Below the pieces are notes generated by a model. That model saw nothing but the letters and a program-made list of their open reading frames with translations. It ran no database searches and was not told the origin of the DNA. This document shows positions 26,820 through 34,368 of a stretch of DNA of 64,000 bases, piece after piece. The position numbers and the translations under genes were made by a program. This DNA comes from 66-474 sp035281745 (GTDB lineage Bacteria; Pseudomonadota; Gammaproteobacteria; Xanthomonadales; Rhodanobacteraceae), in assembly GCA_035281745.1 (NCBI GenBank), contig DATEDI010000040.1, forward strand, positions 248,001 through 312,000, in the 5' to 3' direction. Numbering within the stretch: the first letter of the stretch is position 1; every line of letters begins with the position of its first letter.

Positions 26820-27223
26820 TCGAAGCCGCTGTTGTGAAAAGTCAGGGCAGGAAGCCCGTTCTGGAGTTGGCGATCGCCGTGCCTTCAGGAGGCAGCAAGA
26901 ATCGTCGCGCCGCGATCACGGATGATCGCAAGAAAAATGGTCAGGTCATGGATGGCCGTTCTGGTGTTTCCCCGAATGCACGATCGTCACACAGGTCCAA
27001 CTTGACTATTGCCGCGATCATGGATGATCGCAAGAAAAAGCCCGTTCTAGTGTCTGGCGACCGCCGTACCCTCAGGAGGCGACAAGAATCGTGGGGCCGC
27101 GATCACGGATGATCGCAAGAATTCGTTGAAAGTCAGCCCATGGATGGGCGTTCTGGTGCATCCCCGAAGCACAACAACCACGCTGGCCTCGACTTGGCTA
27201 CCGCCGCGATCACGGATGATCGC
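26820..27223 (-). repeat. Four head-to-tail copies of the twin-palindrome repeat family
   Basis: An 18-nt palindrome, GCGATCACGGATGATCGC (one copy has ATGG in the centre), occurs at 26912-26929, 27014-27031, 27099-27116 and 27206-27223. Reading on the minus strand, each is followed 73-74 nt later by a second short palindrome plus CCAGAACGG: GGGC/GCCC at 26845-26856, GGTCAT/ATGGCC at 26945-26958, a remnant at 27039-27043, and GCCCAT/ATGGGC at about 27136-27149. Copies 1 and 3 share one spacer type and copies 2 and 4 another, so the array looks like a duplicated ~190-nt dimer. The end nearest rsmD has the family tail (AACAGCGGCTTCGAA on the minus strand). The array fills the gap between divergent rsmD and ftsY. 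No coding potential was seen. Confidence 0.88.
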
Positions 27224-27280
27224 ATCCATAAAGCAACCCGGTGTTAGCATTTCGGCCTGCGTACTCCAAGCGTGAACCCG

Positions 27281-28399
27281 ATGCCGAGTCTCTGGAACAA
27301 ATTGGCCGGCCGCAAGCCGCGCCCCGAACCGCCGCCGATGCCCGAGGAGACCGCCACGGGACAGGACGAACCGTCCCGGCAGCCGAGCATACCGGTCCGG
27401 CGCGAACCCGAGGTGCCGTTGATGGAATCGGCGCTGCCGAATGTCGCGAGCGGCCCGGATGATCTGCTTGCGCCGGCGCAGGCAGCCCCGTCGCGCCGCA
27501 GTTGGCGCGACCGGCTTTCATCCAGCGGTTTCGCCCGCGGCCTGTCGTCGCTGTTCGTGCGCAATCCGGTGTTGTCCGATGAACTTCTGGACGAACTGGA
27601 AATCGTCCTGCTCTCCGCCGACGTCGGCGTCGCCGCCACCAGCGAATTGATCGACGAATTGCGCCGGCGCATGCACAAGCGCGAATTCGCCGACGCGATG
27701 GCGCTGCGCGAAGCCCTGCGCATGCGCCTGGTGGGCTCGCTGCAGCCGGTCGCGCAGCCGCTGGAAGTCGGCACGCGCAAACCGTTCGTGCTGCTGGTGG
27801 TCGGCGTCAACGGCGTCGGCAAGACCACCACCATCGGCAAGCTGGCGCGACGTTTCCAGCAGGAGAACCGCGGCGTGCTGCTGGCCGCCGGCGACACCTT
27901 CCGCGCCGCCGCGGTGGCGCAGTTGCAGGAATGGGGTTCGCGGCTCGGCGTGCCGGTGTGCTCGCAGGGACAGGGGGCGGATTCGGCCAGCGTGATCTTC
28001 GACGCGCTGCAGATGGCGGTCGCGCACAAGCAGGACATCCTGATCGCCGACACCGCCGGTCGCCTGCACACGCGCTCCGGATTGATGGACGAACTGGCCA
28101 AGATCAAGCGCGTGCTCGGCAAGCTCGACGCAGAGGCGCCACATGAAGTGCTGATGGTGATCGACGGCACCACCGGCCAGAACGCGATCAACCAGGTACG
28201 CGAATTCATCAATGCGATCGGCGTCACCGGACTCGCGGTCACCAAGCTGGACGGCACCGCCAAGGGCGGCGTGGTGTTCGCATTGGCACGGGAGTTCGCG
28301 CTGCCGATCCGTTACGTGGGCCTGGGCGAACGCGCGGAGGACATGCGCGTGTTCGATGCCCGCGCCTTCGTGGACGGATTGCTGCCCGTCGGCAGTTGA
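27281..28399 (+). CDS. ftsY: Signal recognition particle receptor FtsY
   Basis: This is a 372-residue SRP GTPase. An acidic/proline-rich N-terminal A domain (about 1-95) is followed by the NG domain: G1 GVNGVGKTTTIGKLA, the insertion-box region AGDTFRAAAVAQL, G3 DTAGR and G4 TKLDGTAKGG, ending AEDMRVFDARAFVDGLL. FtsY receives ribosome-nascent chain-SRP complexes at the inner membrane. Two starts are possible, ATG 27281 and GTG 27272; neither has an obvious ribosome-binding site. The gene lies beside a four-copy repeat array and leads a run of closely packed plus-strand genes (AsmA-like, mutY, yggX). Confidence 0.96.
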   Translation: MPSLWNKLAGRKPRPEPPPMPEETATGQDEPSRQPSIPVRREPEVPLMESALPNVASGPDDLLAPAQAAPSRRSWRDRLSSSGFARGLSSLFVRNPVLSDELLDELEIVLLSADVGVAATSELIDELRRRMHKREFADAMALREALRMRLVGSLQPVAQPLEVGTRKPFVLLVVGVNGVGKTTTIGKLARRFQQENRGVLLAAGDTFRAAAVAQLQEWGSRLGVPVCSQGQGADSASVIFDALQMAVAHKQDILIADTAGRLHTRSGLMDELAKIKRVLGKLDAEAPHEVLMVIDGTTGQNAINQVREFINAIGVTGLAVTKLDGTAKGGVVFALAREFALPIRYVGLGERAEDMRVFDARAFVDGLLPVGS

Positions 28400-28401
28400 C
28401 C

Positions 28402-29568
28402 ATGTCGGCCACCGCGCCATCGTCGCGGCACCTCCTGCGCTGGATCGCGCTGGCGATCGTCGCGGTACTGGTCGCGCTGGCGATCGCCGCGGCCGTGTAC
28501 GTTCACAATCTGCTGCAACCCGATCGCTTTACGGCCCTGCTGGAAAACGACCTTGCCGCGGTGGGCCTGAAGTTGCGCCTGCAGGCGCCGGCCGAACCCA
28601 CCCTGTTCCCCCGGCCCGGCGTGCAGTTGAGGGGTTTCAGCCTGACCAACAGCGGTTCCAACCGACCGGTGTTGCAGGCGGCCGGTGCCACCATCGTGGT
28701 GCCCTGGCGCGCGCTGCTGCACGGCGAGATCGCCATCGAACGCGTGGACGTGGTCGCGCCGCACTTGAATCTGGACGAACTCGAAGCACTGCTCGCACGG
28801 CTGCCCCATCGCGCCGCCGGACCGCCGCGCCTGCCCACCATCACCACCGGCGTGCACATGAGCCAAGGCACGCTTTCCCGCAAAGGTTCGCCGTTACTGT
28901 TCGACTTCAGCGTCGAAACCGGCGCGCTGGCGCCCGGCAAAGTGTTCCGGTTGGAAGCTGCGGCGCGCGGCGCGGCCGGCAACCGTTTCACCGCCGTGCT
29001 CAGCACGATGCCATCGGCGGCCCACGACGGCGTGATCGAGCTCAAGGCCTTGAGCTTCCACCTCGCCGAGCAGCAAGGCATCGCGCTGCAGCTCGAAGGC
29101 GAAGGCAGTTGGCGTGGCGGCGAGGATCTCGCGATGCAACTCCAGGGCACGCTGCGCCATCGCGCATTCGCTCCGCCATCCGCCGCGTCGACCAGTGCGC
29201 CCGCCACGTCCGTATCGACGCCCAGCCCGCCCGTCGCACCTGCCCCGCCCGTCACCGACAAGATCGTATTGAACGTTTCGCCCGCACGCGGGCGTGCACC
29301 GCTGACGGTCGCCCTGAAACTGGACGGCGACGACGCGCACGCCGACCTCCGCTTGCAGCCGACCGAATTCGGGCGCTGGTGGAAACGTGTGCTGGCCGCG
29401 CAGCCGGGCCAGCCGCCGGGCGCGTTGCCGTTCACGGGCAAGGCCGAAGTGCGGCAACTCGATCTCGGCTGGCTGAAGGCCACGGGCCTCACGATCGACG
29501 CCGGCCCCGATCTCGCGCCCGCCGCGAGTTCTTCGAGCGCCGCCACGGCCGCGTCGGCGGCACACTGA
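28402..29568 (+). CDS. AsmA-like membrane-anchored periplasmic protein
   Basis: This 388-residue protein begins MSATAPSSRHLLRW and has a single N-terminal membrane helix (about 14-36). VYVHNLLQPDRFTALLENDL and VVPWRALLHGEIAIERVDVVAPHLNLDELEAL match the start of AsmA-family proteins, which bridge the periplasm and influence outer-membrane lipid or protein assembly. At under 400 residues it is shorter than E. coli AsmA (about 620) and lacks the usual long C-terminal half. It ends in an Ala/Ser-rich stretch. It starts 2 nt after the ftsY stop and ends 2 nt before mutY, so it is tightly embedded in the operon. The assignment rests mainly on the N-terminal ~150 residues. Confidence 0.78.
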   Translation: MSATAPSSRHLLRWIALAIVAVLVALAIAAAVYVHNLLQPDRFTALLENDLAAVGLKLRLQAPAEPTLFPRPGVQLRGFSLTNSGSNRPVLQAAGATIVVPWRALLHGEIAIERVDVVAPHLNLDELEALLARLPHRAAGPPRLPTITTGVHMSQGTLSRKGSPLLFDFSVETGALAPGKVFRLEAAARGAAGNRFTAVLSTMPSAAHDGVIELKALSFHLAEQQGIALQLEGEGSWRGGEDLAMQLQGTLRHRAFAPPSAASTSAPATSVSTPSPPVAPAPPVTDKIVLNVSPARGRAPLTVALKLDGDDAHADLRLQPTEFGRWWKRVLAAQPGQPPGALPFTGKAEVRQLDLGWLKATGLTIDAGPDLAPAASSSSAATAASAAH

Positions 29569-29570
29569 AG

Positions 29571-30749
29571 GTGGACGATTTCGCGCGCCCCTTGCTGCAT
29601 TGGTACGACCTGCACGGCCGTCATGACCTGCCATGGCAACACCCCCGCTCGCCCTATCGCGTGTGGATTTCGGAAGTGATGCTCCAGCAAACCCAGGTCG
29701 CGACGGTCATTCCCTACTTCCAACGTTTCGTCGGCGCGCTGCCGGATCTCCGCACGCTCGCCGCGGCGTCGGAAGATCGGGTTCTGGCGCTGTGGTCGGG
29801 TCTCGGGTACTACCGGCGCGCGAGATACCTGCACGCGGCCGCACAACAATGCGTCGCGCGACACGGCGGCGAATTGCCGCGCGACTTCGAATCACTGTCC
29901 GCGCTGCCCGGAATCGGCCGTTCCACCGCTGGTGCGATCCTGGCGCTGGCGCATGGCCAACGTCACGCGATCCTCGACGGCAACGTCAGGCGGGTGCTGA
30001 GTCGCTATCACGGCGTTGCCGGCTGGCCGGGCGAGCGCGTCATCGAAAACGCACTGTGGTCGCATGCCGAAACACACACGCCGGAAGCCCGGATCGCGGA
30101 CTACACGCAGGCGATCATGGACCTCGGGGCGGCTGTCTGCACGCGTGCGAACCCCCGTTGCGATGTCTGTCCGCAAGCCCAAAGTTGCATCGCGCACCGG
30201 GATGCAACCACGGCCACGATTCCGGCAGCCCGCCCCGCGCGCGTGCTGCCGGAAAAGCATACGTTTTTCGTCGTGCTGCGCGATCAGCACGATCGTGTGT
30301 TGTTGCGGCGGCGCCCGCCGCAAGGCGTCTGGCCCGGATTGTGGAGCCTGCCGGAAGCCGCCGGCGAACGCGACGCGCGGGAGCTTGCATTGCATCTTGC
30401 CGACCTCGATCGCGGCACCGTCGTTGCACTGCCAAAAATCCTGCACGTGTTCACGCATTTCAAATTGCACGCTTCGCCTATCGAGTGGCGCGGCGTGCGC
30501 GCGCACTCCGCCGTTGCGGACGATCCCGCGACCCGTTGGTATTCACGCGCCGAGATGGCGGATCTCGGCATCCCCGCGCCCGTGAGAAAGGTATTGATGC
30601 GATGGCCCGAAGCGTCTTCTGCGAAAAACTCCAGTGCCAAACCGAAGGCCTTGATCGCGCGCCGTGGCCGGGCGAACTCGGCCAGCGCATCTACGAACAC
30701 ATCGGCCGCGAAGCGTGGCAGCAGTGGCTTGACTACCAGACCATGCTGA
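29571..30749 (+). CDS. mutY: Adenine DNA glycosylase
   Basis: This is a 392-residue protein if it starts at GTG 29571 (family start DFARPLLHWYDLHGRHDLPWQ). The frame is open far upstream, but that part overlaps the AsmA-like gene. Catalytic landmarks are the glutamate in SEVMLQQTQV, the helix-hairpin-helix LPGIGRSTAGAIL and the aspartate in ILDGNVRRVLSR. The [4Fe-4S] ligands lie in CTRANPRCDVCPQAQSC. A MutT-like C-terminal domain that reads 8-oxoG follows (VVLRDQHDRVLLRRRP to PVRKVLMRW). MutY removes adenine mispaired with 8-oxoguanine. The last ~48 residues lie after the end of that domain and overlap the yggX-like gene by 148 nt in another frame; they look non-conserved. Confidence 0.93.
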   Translation: MDDFARPLLHWYDLHGRHDLPWQHPRSPYRVWISEVMLQQTQVATVIPYFQRFVGALPDLRTLAAASEDRVLALWSGLGYYRRARYLHAAAQQCVARHGGELPRDFESLSALPGIGRSTAGAILALAHGQRHAILDGNVRRVLSRYHGVAGWPGERVIENALWSHAETHTPEARIADYTQAIMDLGAAVCTRANPRCDVCPQAQSCIAHRDATTATIPAARPARVLPEKHTFFVVLRDQHDRVLLRRRPPQGVWPGLWSLPEAAGERDARELALHLADLDRGTVVALPKILHVFTHFKLHASPIEWRGVRAHSAVADDPATRWYSRAEMADLGIPAPVRKVLMRWPEASSAKNSSAKPKALIARRGRANSASASTNTSAAKRGSSGLTTRPC

Positions 30750-30859
30750 TCAACGAGAACCGGCTGTCGCCACGCGACCCGGACACGCGCAAATTCCTCG
30801 CCGCGGAGATGCAGCGATTCCTGTTCGGTGAATCGCCTGCCGGGGAAGCGGGCGACTAG
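30602..30859 (+). CDS. yggX: YggX-like probable Fe(2+)-trafficking protein
   Basis: This 85-residue protein begins MARSVFCEKLQCQTEGLDRAP, with the conserved N-terminal cysteine (VFCEKL) and QWLDYQTMLINENRLSPRDPDTRKFL. The family protects Fe-S proteins from oxidative damage and is genetically tied to MutY in enteric bacteria, where yggX follows mutY directly. Here it is also next to mutY but overlaps the mutY 3' end by 148 nt. Its TAG stop at 30857-30859 shares bases with the TAG of the convergent DUF6491 gene (CTAG). Confidence 0.94.
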   Translation: MARSVFCEKLQCQTEGLDRAPWPGELGQRIYEHIGREAWQQWLDYQTMLINENRLSPRDPDTRKFLAAEMQRFLFGESPAGEAGD

Positions 30860-31290
30860 CCGCTGGACGCCGGCGCGCCTTCCTGCTTTTCCTTCGCGCG
30901 GTCCTGCTTCATCTTCAGCTCGTTCACCGGCACGATCTTCGTGATCTTGCATCGCTGGTGATCGAACGTGACGAAGTCGAAGTTGCGATACAGCATCTGG
31001 TTTTTCGCGGTCAAGCCGATGCCGTTCGCGAACGCGAGGTTGTTGCACGGCGTCTGCACCGTCAGCAGGTACAGCTTGTTGACGCCGAACCAGATCGCCA
31101 CCTTGTCCGGGGCCAGGTACTGGAATCCATTGATCTGGAAGTAGCGGACGTGGTCCACCGGCGCCTCGGCGTACTTCTGATAGCGCGTCAGGTCGGCGCG
31201 TTCCGAATCCGTCTGCTGCGCAATCGCGGGCAGCATCACTGCACCGGTCAGCAGCATCGCCAAGCCCAAGACTTTCGGGAACTTTTTCAT
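30856..31290 (-). CDS. Exported DUF6491-like protein
   Basis: This 144-residue protein starts MKKFPKVLGLAMLLTGAVML at ATG 31290. A Sec signal peptide is likely cleaved after the AIA at residues 22-24. The mature part (RYFQINGFQYLAPDKVAIWFGV, TVQTPCNNLAFANGIGL, and CKITKIVPVNELK) has two cysteines that could form a disulfide. The pattern resembles the DUF6491 family common in Xanthomonadaceae, but I rely on memory of that family. The C-terminus is Lys/Glu-rich. Function is unknown. It converges with the yggX-like gene with overlapping stops. Confidence 0.75.
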   Translation of the reverse strand: MKKFPKVLGLAMLLTGAVMLPAIAQQTDSERADLTRYQKYAEAPVDHVRYFQINGFQYLAPDKVAIWFGVNKLYLLTVQTPCNNLAFANGIGLTAKNQMLYRNFDFVTFDHQRCKITKIVPVNELKMKQDRAKEKQEGAPASSG

Positions 31291-31412
31291 CTTGATCCAC
31301 CTCATGCCGCTGCTTGGGTTTCTCACTATACTTGCCGCGCAGTCGGGAGGCTGATCATGCGCCGGCCGCCGGTCACGTGCGACCGCCCCCTTCGCAGGAG
31401 TTGGCTCTGGTC

Positions 31413-32060
31413 GTGTCGAACCATCCGCAGGTTAGCGCCAATCGCGACGCCTCGGCCAATCCGCCGACGCGTTTGCCTGCGCCGCTGGAATGGCTGGCGG
31501 AACCACTGGCGCGGCTTTCCACCAGCCTGTTCAACCTGCGTGCCGGTCTCATTTCGGACAGCCTGATCAGCCTGTTGCTGATCGCGGCCGGCGTCTGGTA
31601 CGGACGCATGCAGCCGGTGCTGGCGGCGCTGACCGCGCTTTGCGGGTTGTTCGCCTTCACCTTCCTCGAATACGCCGCGCACCGCTGGCTGTTCCATGGC
31701 AACACGGGCCCGTTCAAGTCCGGCCACGATCACCACCACGACGATCCGCTCGGCTACGACGCGCTGCCGTTCTTCATGCCGCCGCTCTTCATGTGCGCGT
31801 TGGGCGCGGTGTTCGCACTGGCCATTCCGGCCGGCTACGCCTTGCTGCTGGCCGGTACCATCGCGGCAGGCTACGCCGCCTACGGGCTGAGCCACGTCGT
31901 GATCCACGTACACCGGTTCAAGAGTCCATTGATGCGGCGCTGGGCCGGCTTCCACAACATCCATCACTACCACCCCGAAGCCAACTTCGGCGTGACCACC
32001 GGGCTGTGGGACGTGATTCTCGGCACCCGCTATCAGCGCAAGCCGCGAACGGCGTTGTAG
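31413..32060 (+). CDS. Membrane fatty-acid hydroxylase / sterol desaturase-like protein
   Basis: This is a protein of about 215 residues if translation starts at GTG 31413. A TTG at 31401 and other starts are possible, and AGGAG at 31396-31400 is too close to 31401. Hydrophobic segments (LISLLLIAAGVWYG, LAALTALCGLFAFTFLEYAA, LFMCALGAVFALAIPAGYALLLAGTIAAGYAAYGL) put it in the inner membrane. Histidine boxes HRWLFH, DHHHDD, HVHRF and HNIHHYHPEANFG form the di-iron centre of the fatty-acid hydroxylase superfamily. Substrates may be hydroxy fatty acids, sphingolipids or carotenoids, and context does not choose. A TATACT hexamer at 31327-31332 might be its -10 element. Confidence 0.85.
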   Translation: MSNHPQVSANRDASANPPTRLPAPLEWLAEPLARLSTSLFNLRAGLISDSLISLLLIAAGVWYGRMQPVLAALTALCGLFAFTFLEYAAHRWLFHGNTGPFKSGHDHHHDDPLGYDALPFFMPPLFMCALGAVFALAIPAGYALLLAGTIAAGYAAYGLSHVVIHVHRFKSPLMRRWAGFHNIHHYHPEANFGVTTGLWDVILGTRYQRKPRTAL

Positions 32061-32200
32061 TGCGATCGTCCCTGATCGCTGCATCGGTGAATGGACTGGT
32101 GAGCGGAACACCTTGAGCCTCCAAACACCGGAACGGCCATCCCTGGCCTGACTTTTCGCACAGCTCCTTCGAATGGAGCTTTCGATGTTTCCAATGGTGA
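32061..32200 (+). repeat. Solitary copy of the twin-palindrome repeat family
   Basis: The left palindrome GCGATCGTCCCTGATCGC begins at 32062. The right palindrome GGCCATCCCTGGCC begins at 32135, 73 nt later, and is preceded by GGAACGG and followed by TGACTTTTC. The copy ends in a hairpin AGCTCC ttcgaat GGAGCT followed by TTTCG. It occupies almost the entire gap between the hydroxylase stop and the multicopper oxidase start. The final hairpin could weakly terminate the upstream transcript. Confidence 0.8.
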
Positions 32201-32240
32201 TCGTTTAGCATGGCCGTTTGCGCTGCCGCCGGAGCCGTGA

Positions 32241-33722
32241 ATGGATCGTCGTGATTTCCTGAAATCCGCCAGCCTCACCGCACTCGCCGGTGCGTTGCCG
32301 GGAGCGGAAGCGCTTGGCGCGCAGAGGCACGCCGCCTCGCCCGCCGACACGGCGACCATGCCTGCCGACAAGGCCAATCACACACTGCGCATCGGCCATG
32401 GCGTGCTGGAACTGTCGGACGATAAATTCGTTTCGACGACGCTCTACAACGGCGATTTTCCCGGGCCGCTGCTGCGCTTCAGGGAAGGCCGGAAAACCGC
32501 GGTCGATATCTTCAACGACACCGACCACGACGAGCAGTTGCACTGGCACGGGCAGTACCTGCCCGACAGCGTGGATGGCGCCGACGAGGAACGCACGCCT
32601 CCGATTCCGGCCCATGGCCATCGCCGCGAAACCTTCACGCCCACGCCGTCGGGGCTGCGCTTCTATCACACCCACGTGCGCGCCGGCCCCGATCTCGCGC
32701 GCGGCTTGTACACGGGTCTTGCGGGTCCGGTGTACATCGAACCGAAAAATGAACCCGGCGCCTACGACCGCGAAGTGTTCCTGACGCTGAAGGAGTTCAT
32801 GCCGTACCTGACCCGCGTCGACATGGACATGACGTTCATGGAACCCGCGGGCATGGAGATGGATCTCGTCACCATCGCCGCGAAATCCGATCCCAACGCC
32901 GGCAAGGTGCCGCCCGGATACGAACTCGCCTACGACGCCTTCGCGATCAACGGCAAGTCGCTGGGCCATGGCGAACCGATCCGGGTGAAGCGCGGCGAGC
33001 GCGTCATGCTGCACGTCGTCAACGCCAGCGCCACGGAAAACCGCAGCCTTGCCCTGCCCGGCCACACCTTCAAGGTCGTCGCGCTGGACGGCAATCCGGT
33101 GCCGCATCCGGCCGAAGTTCCGGTGCTTTGGGTGGGGACAGCCGAGCGCATCTCGGCGATCGTCGAGATGAACCATCCCGGCGTGTGGGTGCTTGGCGAC
33201 ACCACCGATGCCGACCGCGAAGGCGGCATGGGCATCGTGGTCGAATACGCGGGCGCCACCGGCAAGCCGCAATGGCAGGCGCCGCCGAAATTCATGTGGG
33301 ATTACCGGTTATTTGCCGATCCCAAGCGCACGCCGCCGAAACCCGACGCGATCATCGACATGGTCATCACCGCGCGCCAGAGCGGCGACGAAGGCTTTGA
33401 TGTCTATGCGATCAACGGCGTGTCCTACGACTGGAAGACCATGCCGGTGACGCGCAAGTTGAAGCTGGGCGGCCGTTATCGTCTGCGTTTCCGCAATGCC
33501 AGCGACGACATCCACCCGCTGCACCTGCACCGCCACGGTTTCGAAATCACCAAGGTTCACGGCCAGCCCACCGCGGGCGTGATCAAGGACGTGGTGCTGG
33601 TGCCGCCGTTCCAGACCACCGAAGTCGATTTCACCGCCGACCTGCCCGGCCTGACCCTGTTCCATTGCCACATGCAGCAGCACATGGATTACGGCTTCAT
33701 GGCGTTGTTCGAAACCGTCTGA
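32241..33722 (+). CDS. Tat-exported multicopper oxidase
   Basis: This 493-residue protein begins MDRRDFLKSASLTALAGALP, a twin-arginine signal (RRDFLK) with a GGAG ribosome-binding site upstream. Copper ligands are visible in all four boxes: HWHG (101-104), HTH (in FYHTHVRAG), HPLHLHRHGF, and HCHMQQHMD, giving the type 1 copper and the trinuclear centre. It is a periplasmic laccase-type oxidase. Members oxidise Cu(I), phenols or other metals. There is no Met-rich copper-binding insert like that of CueO, so a CueO-type role is unproven. A small exported protein of unknown function follows 92 nt downstream. Confidence 0.92.
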   Translation: MDRRDFLKSASLTALAGALPGAEALGAQRHAASPADTATMPADKANHTLRIGHGVLELSDDKFVSTTLYNGDFPGPLLRFREGRKTAVDIFNDTDHDEQLHWHGQYLPDSVDGADEERTPPIPAHGHRRETFTPTPSGLRFYHTHVRAGPDLARGLYTGLAGPVYIEPKNEPGAYDREVFLTLKEFMPYLTRVDMDMTFMEPAGMEMDLVTIAAKSDPNAGKVPPGYELAYDAFAINGKSLGHGEPIRVKRGERVMLHVVNASATENRSLALPGHTFKVVALDGNPVPHPAEVPVLWVGTAERISAIVEMNHPGVWVLGDTTDADREGGMGIVVEYAGATGKPQWQAPPKFMWDYRLFADPKRTPPKPDAIIDMVITARQSGDEGFDVYAINGVSYDWKTMPVTRKLKLGGRYRLRFRNASDDIHPLHLHRHGFEITKVHGQPTAGVIKDVVLVPPFQTTEVDFTADLPGLTLFHCHMQQHMDYGFMALFETV

Positions 33723-33814
33723 GCCGCCGGCCGGCGCCGCGAATCACTACACGCGCCGATTACATTCCCGCGCGTACGCTTGCGCCTCCCACACCGGGCA
33801 GATCGGAGGCAGCG

Positions 33815-34246
33815 ATGAACAGGTTCCTGACAATGGGCATGGCCGGCGCACTCGCCGCCAGCCTTTCACTCGCCGCGTTTGCGCAGGGCAACGTCGACAA
33901 CGAGGTGAGCACCGCGCACGCCCACGCGCTGATGGCGCAAACCGCCAAGAACACCGCGATGGCGCACGCGCATCTGCAACACGTGATCAACTGCCTTGTC
34001 GGTCCCAATGGCGCCGGCTTCGACGCCAAGGCCGAAAACCCGTGCAAGGGCCAGGGCAATGGCGCGATCCCCGATGCGGCGTCCAACCAAGCGCTGCACG
34101 GCAAGCTGGAAAGCGCATTGACCACCGCGCAGGCCGGGCTGAAGTCCGACTCGCTCGCCAGCGTGCAGCAGAACGCGGGAAAGGTCGCGGCGACGCTGCA
34201 GGACAGCAGCTCCAAGGCCAAGACAGCCGGCGGCAAATCCTGGTAA
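33815..34246 (+). CDS. Small exported protein of unknown function
   Basis: This 143-residue protein starts MNRFLTMGMAGALAASLSLA with a strong GGAGG site 4-8 nt upstream. A Sec signal peptide ends near AFAQ. The mature protein is Ala/His-rich (STAHAHALMAQTAKNTAMAHAHLQHVINCLVG). It has two cysteines (INCLVG, NPCKGQG) and a C-terminal helical, Lys/Ser-rich part. Repeated AHAH pairs could bind metal, which would suit the adjacent multicopper oxidase, but that is conjecture. No family was recognised. Confidence 0.75.
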   Translation: MNRFLTMGMAGALAASLSLAAFAQGNVDNEVSTAHAHALMAQTAKNTAMAHAHLQHVINCLVGPNGAGFDAKAENPCKGQGNGAIPDAASNQALHGKLESALTTAQAGLKSDSLASVQQNAGKVAATLQDSSSKAKTAGGKSW

Positions 34247-34267
34247 TTCTCGCACCGGCAATCCGTG

Positions 34268-34297
34268 CGCGGGTCGCGACGAACGCCGCGACCCGCG
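34268..34297. repeat. GC-rich hairpin after the small exported protein
   Basis: An 11-bp perfect inverted repeat, CGCGGGTCGCG and CGCGACCCGCG, encloses an 8-nt loop 22 nt after the stop codon. No U run follows. It may still end or protect the upstream transcript. Confidence 0.6.
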
Positions 34298-34368
34298 TCA
34301 TCTGACGTGGATCATTCACGCTGGCGCCGCAGCGCGGGACACTGCGCAAACCACATCGGGAGCCAAGC

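Noticed and set aside
26912..27223. The four regular 18-nt palindromes looked like a CRISPR array.
   Set aside because: Intervals of 85-107 nt are too long and uneven, the 'spacers' are themselves repeated in two types, the repeat is a near-perfect palindrome, and no cas gene is present.
28212..29570. A long 5' extension of the mutY frame through the 3' end of ftsY and the whole AsmA-like gene.
   Set aside because: The family start matches GTG 29571, and the upstream part overlaps two real genes in another frame without similarity to MutY.
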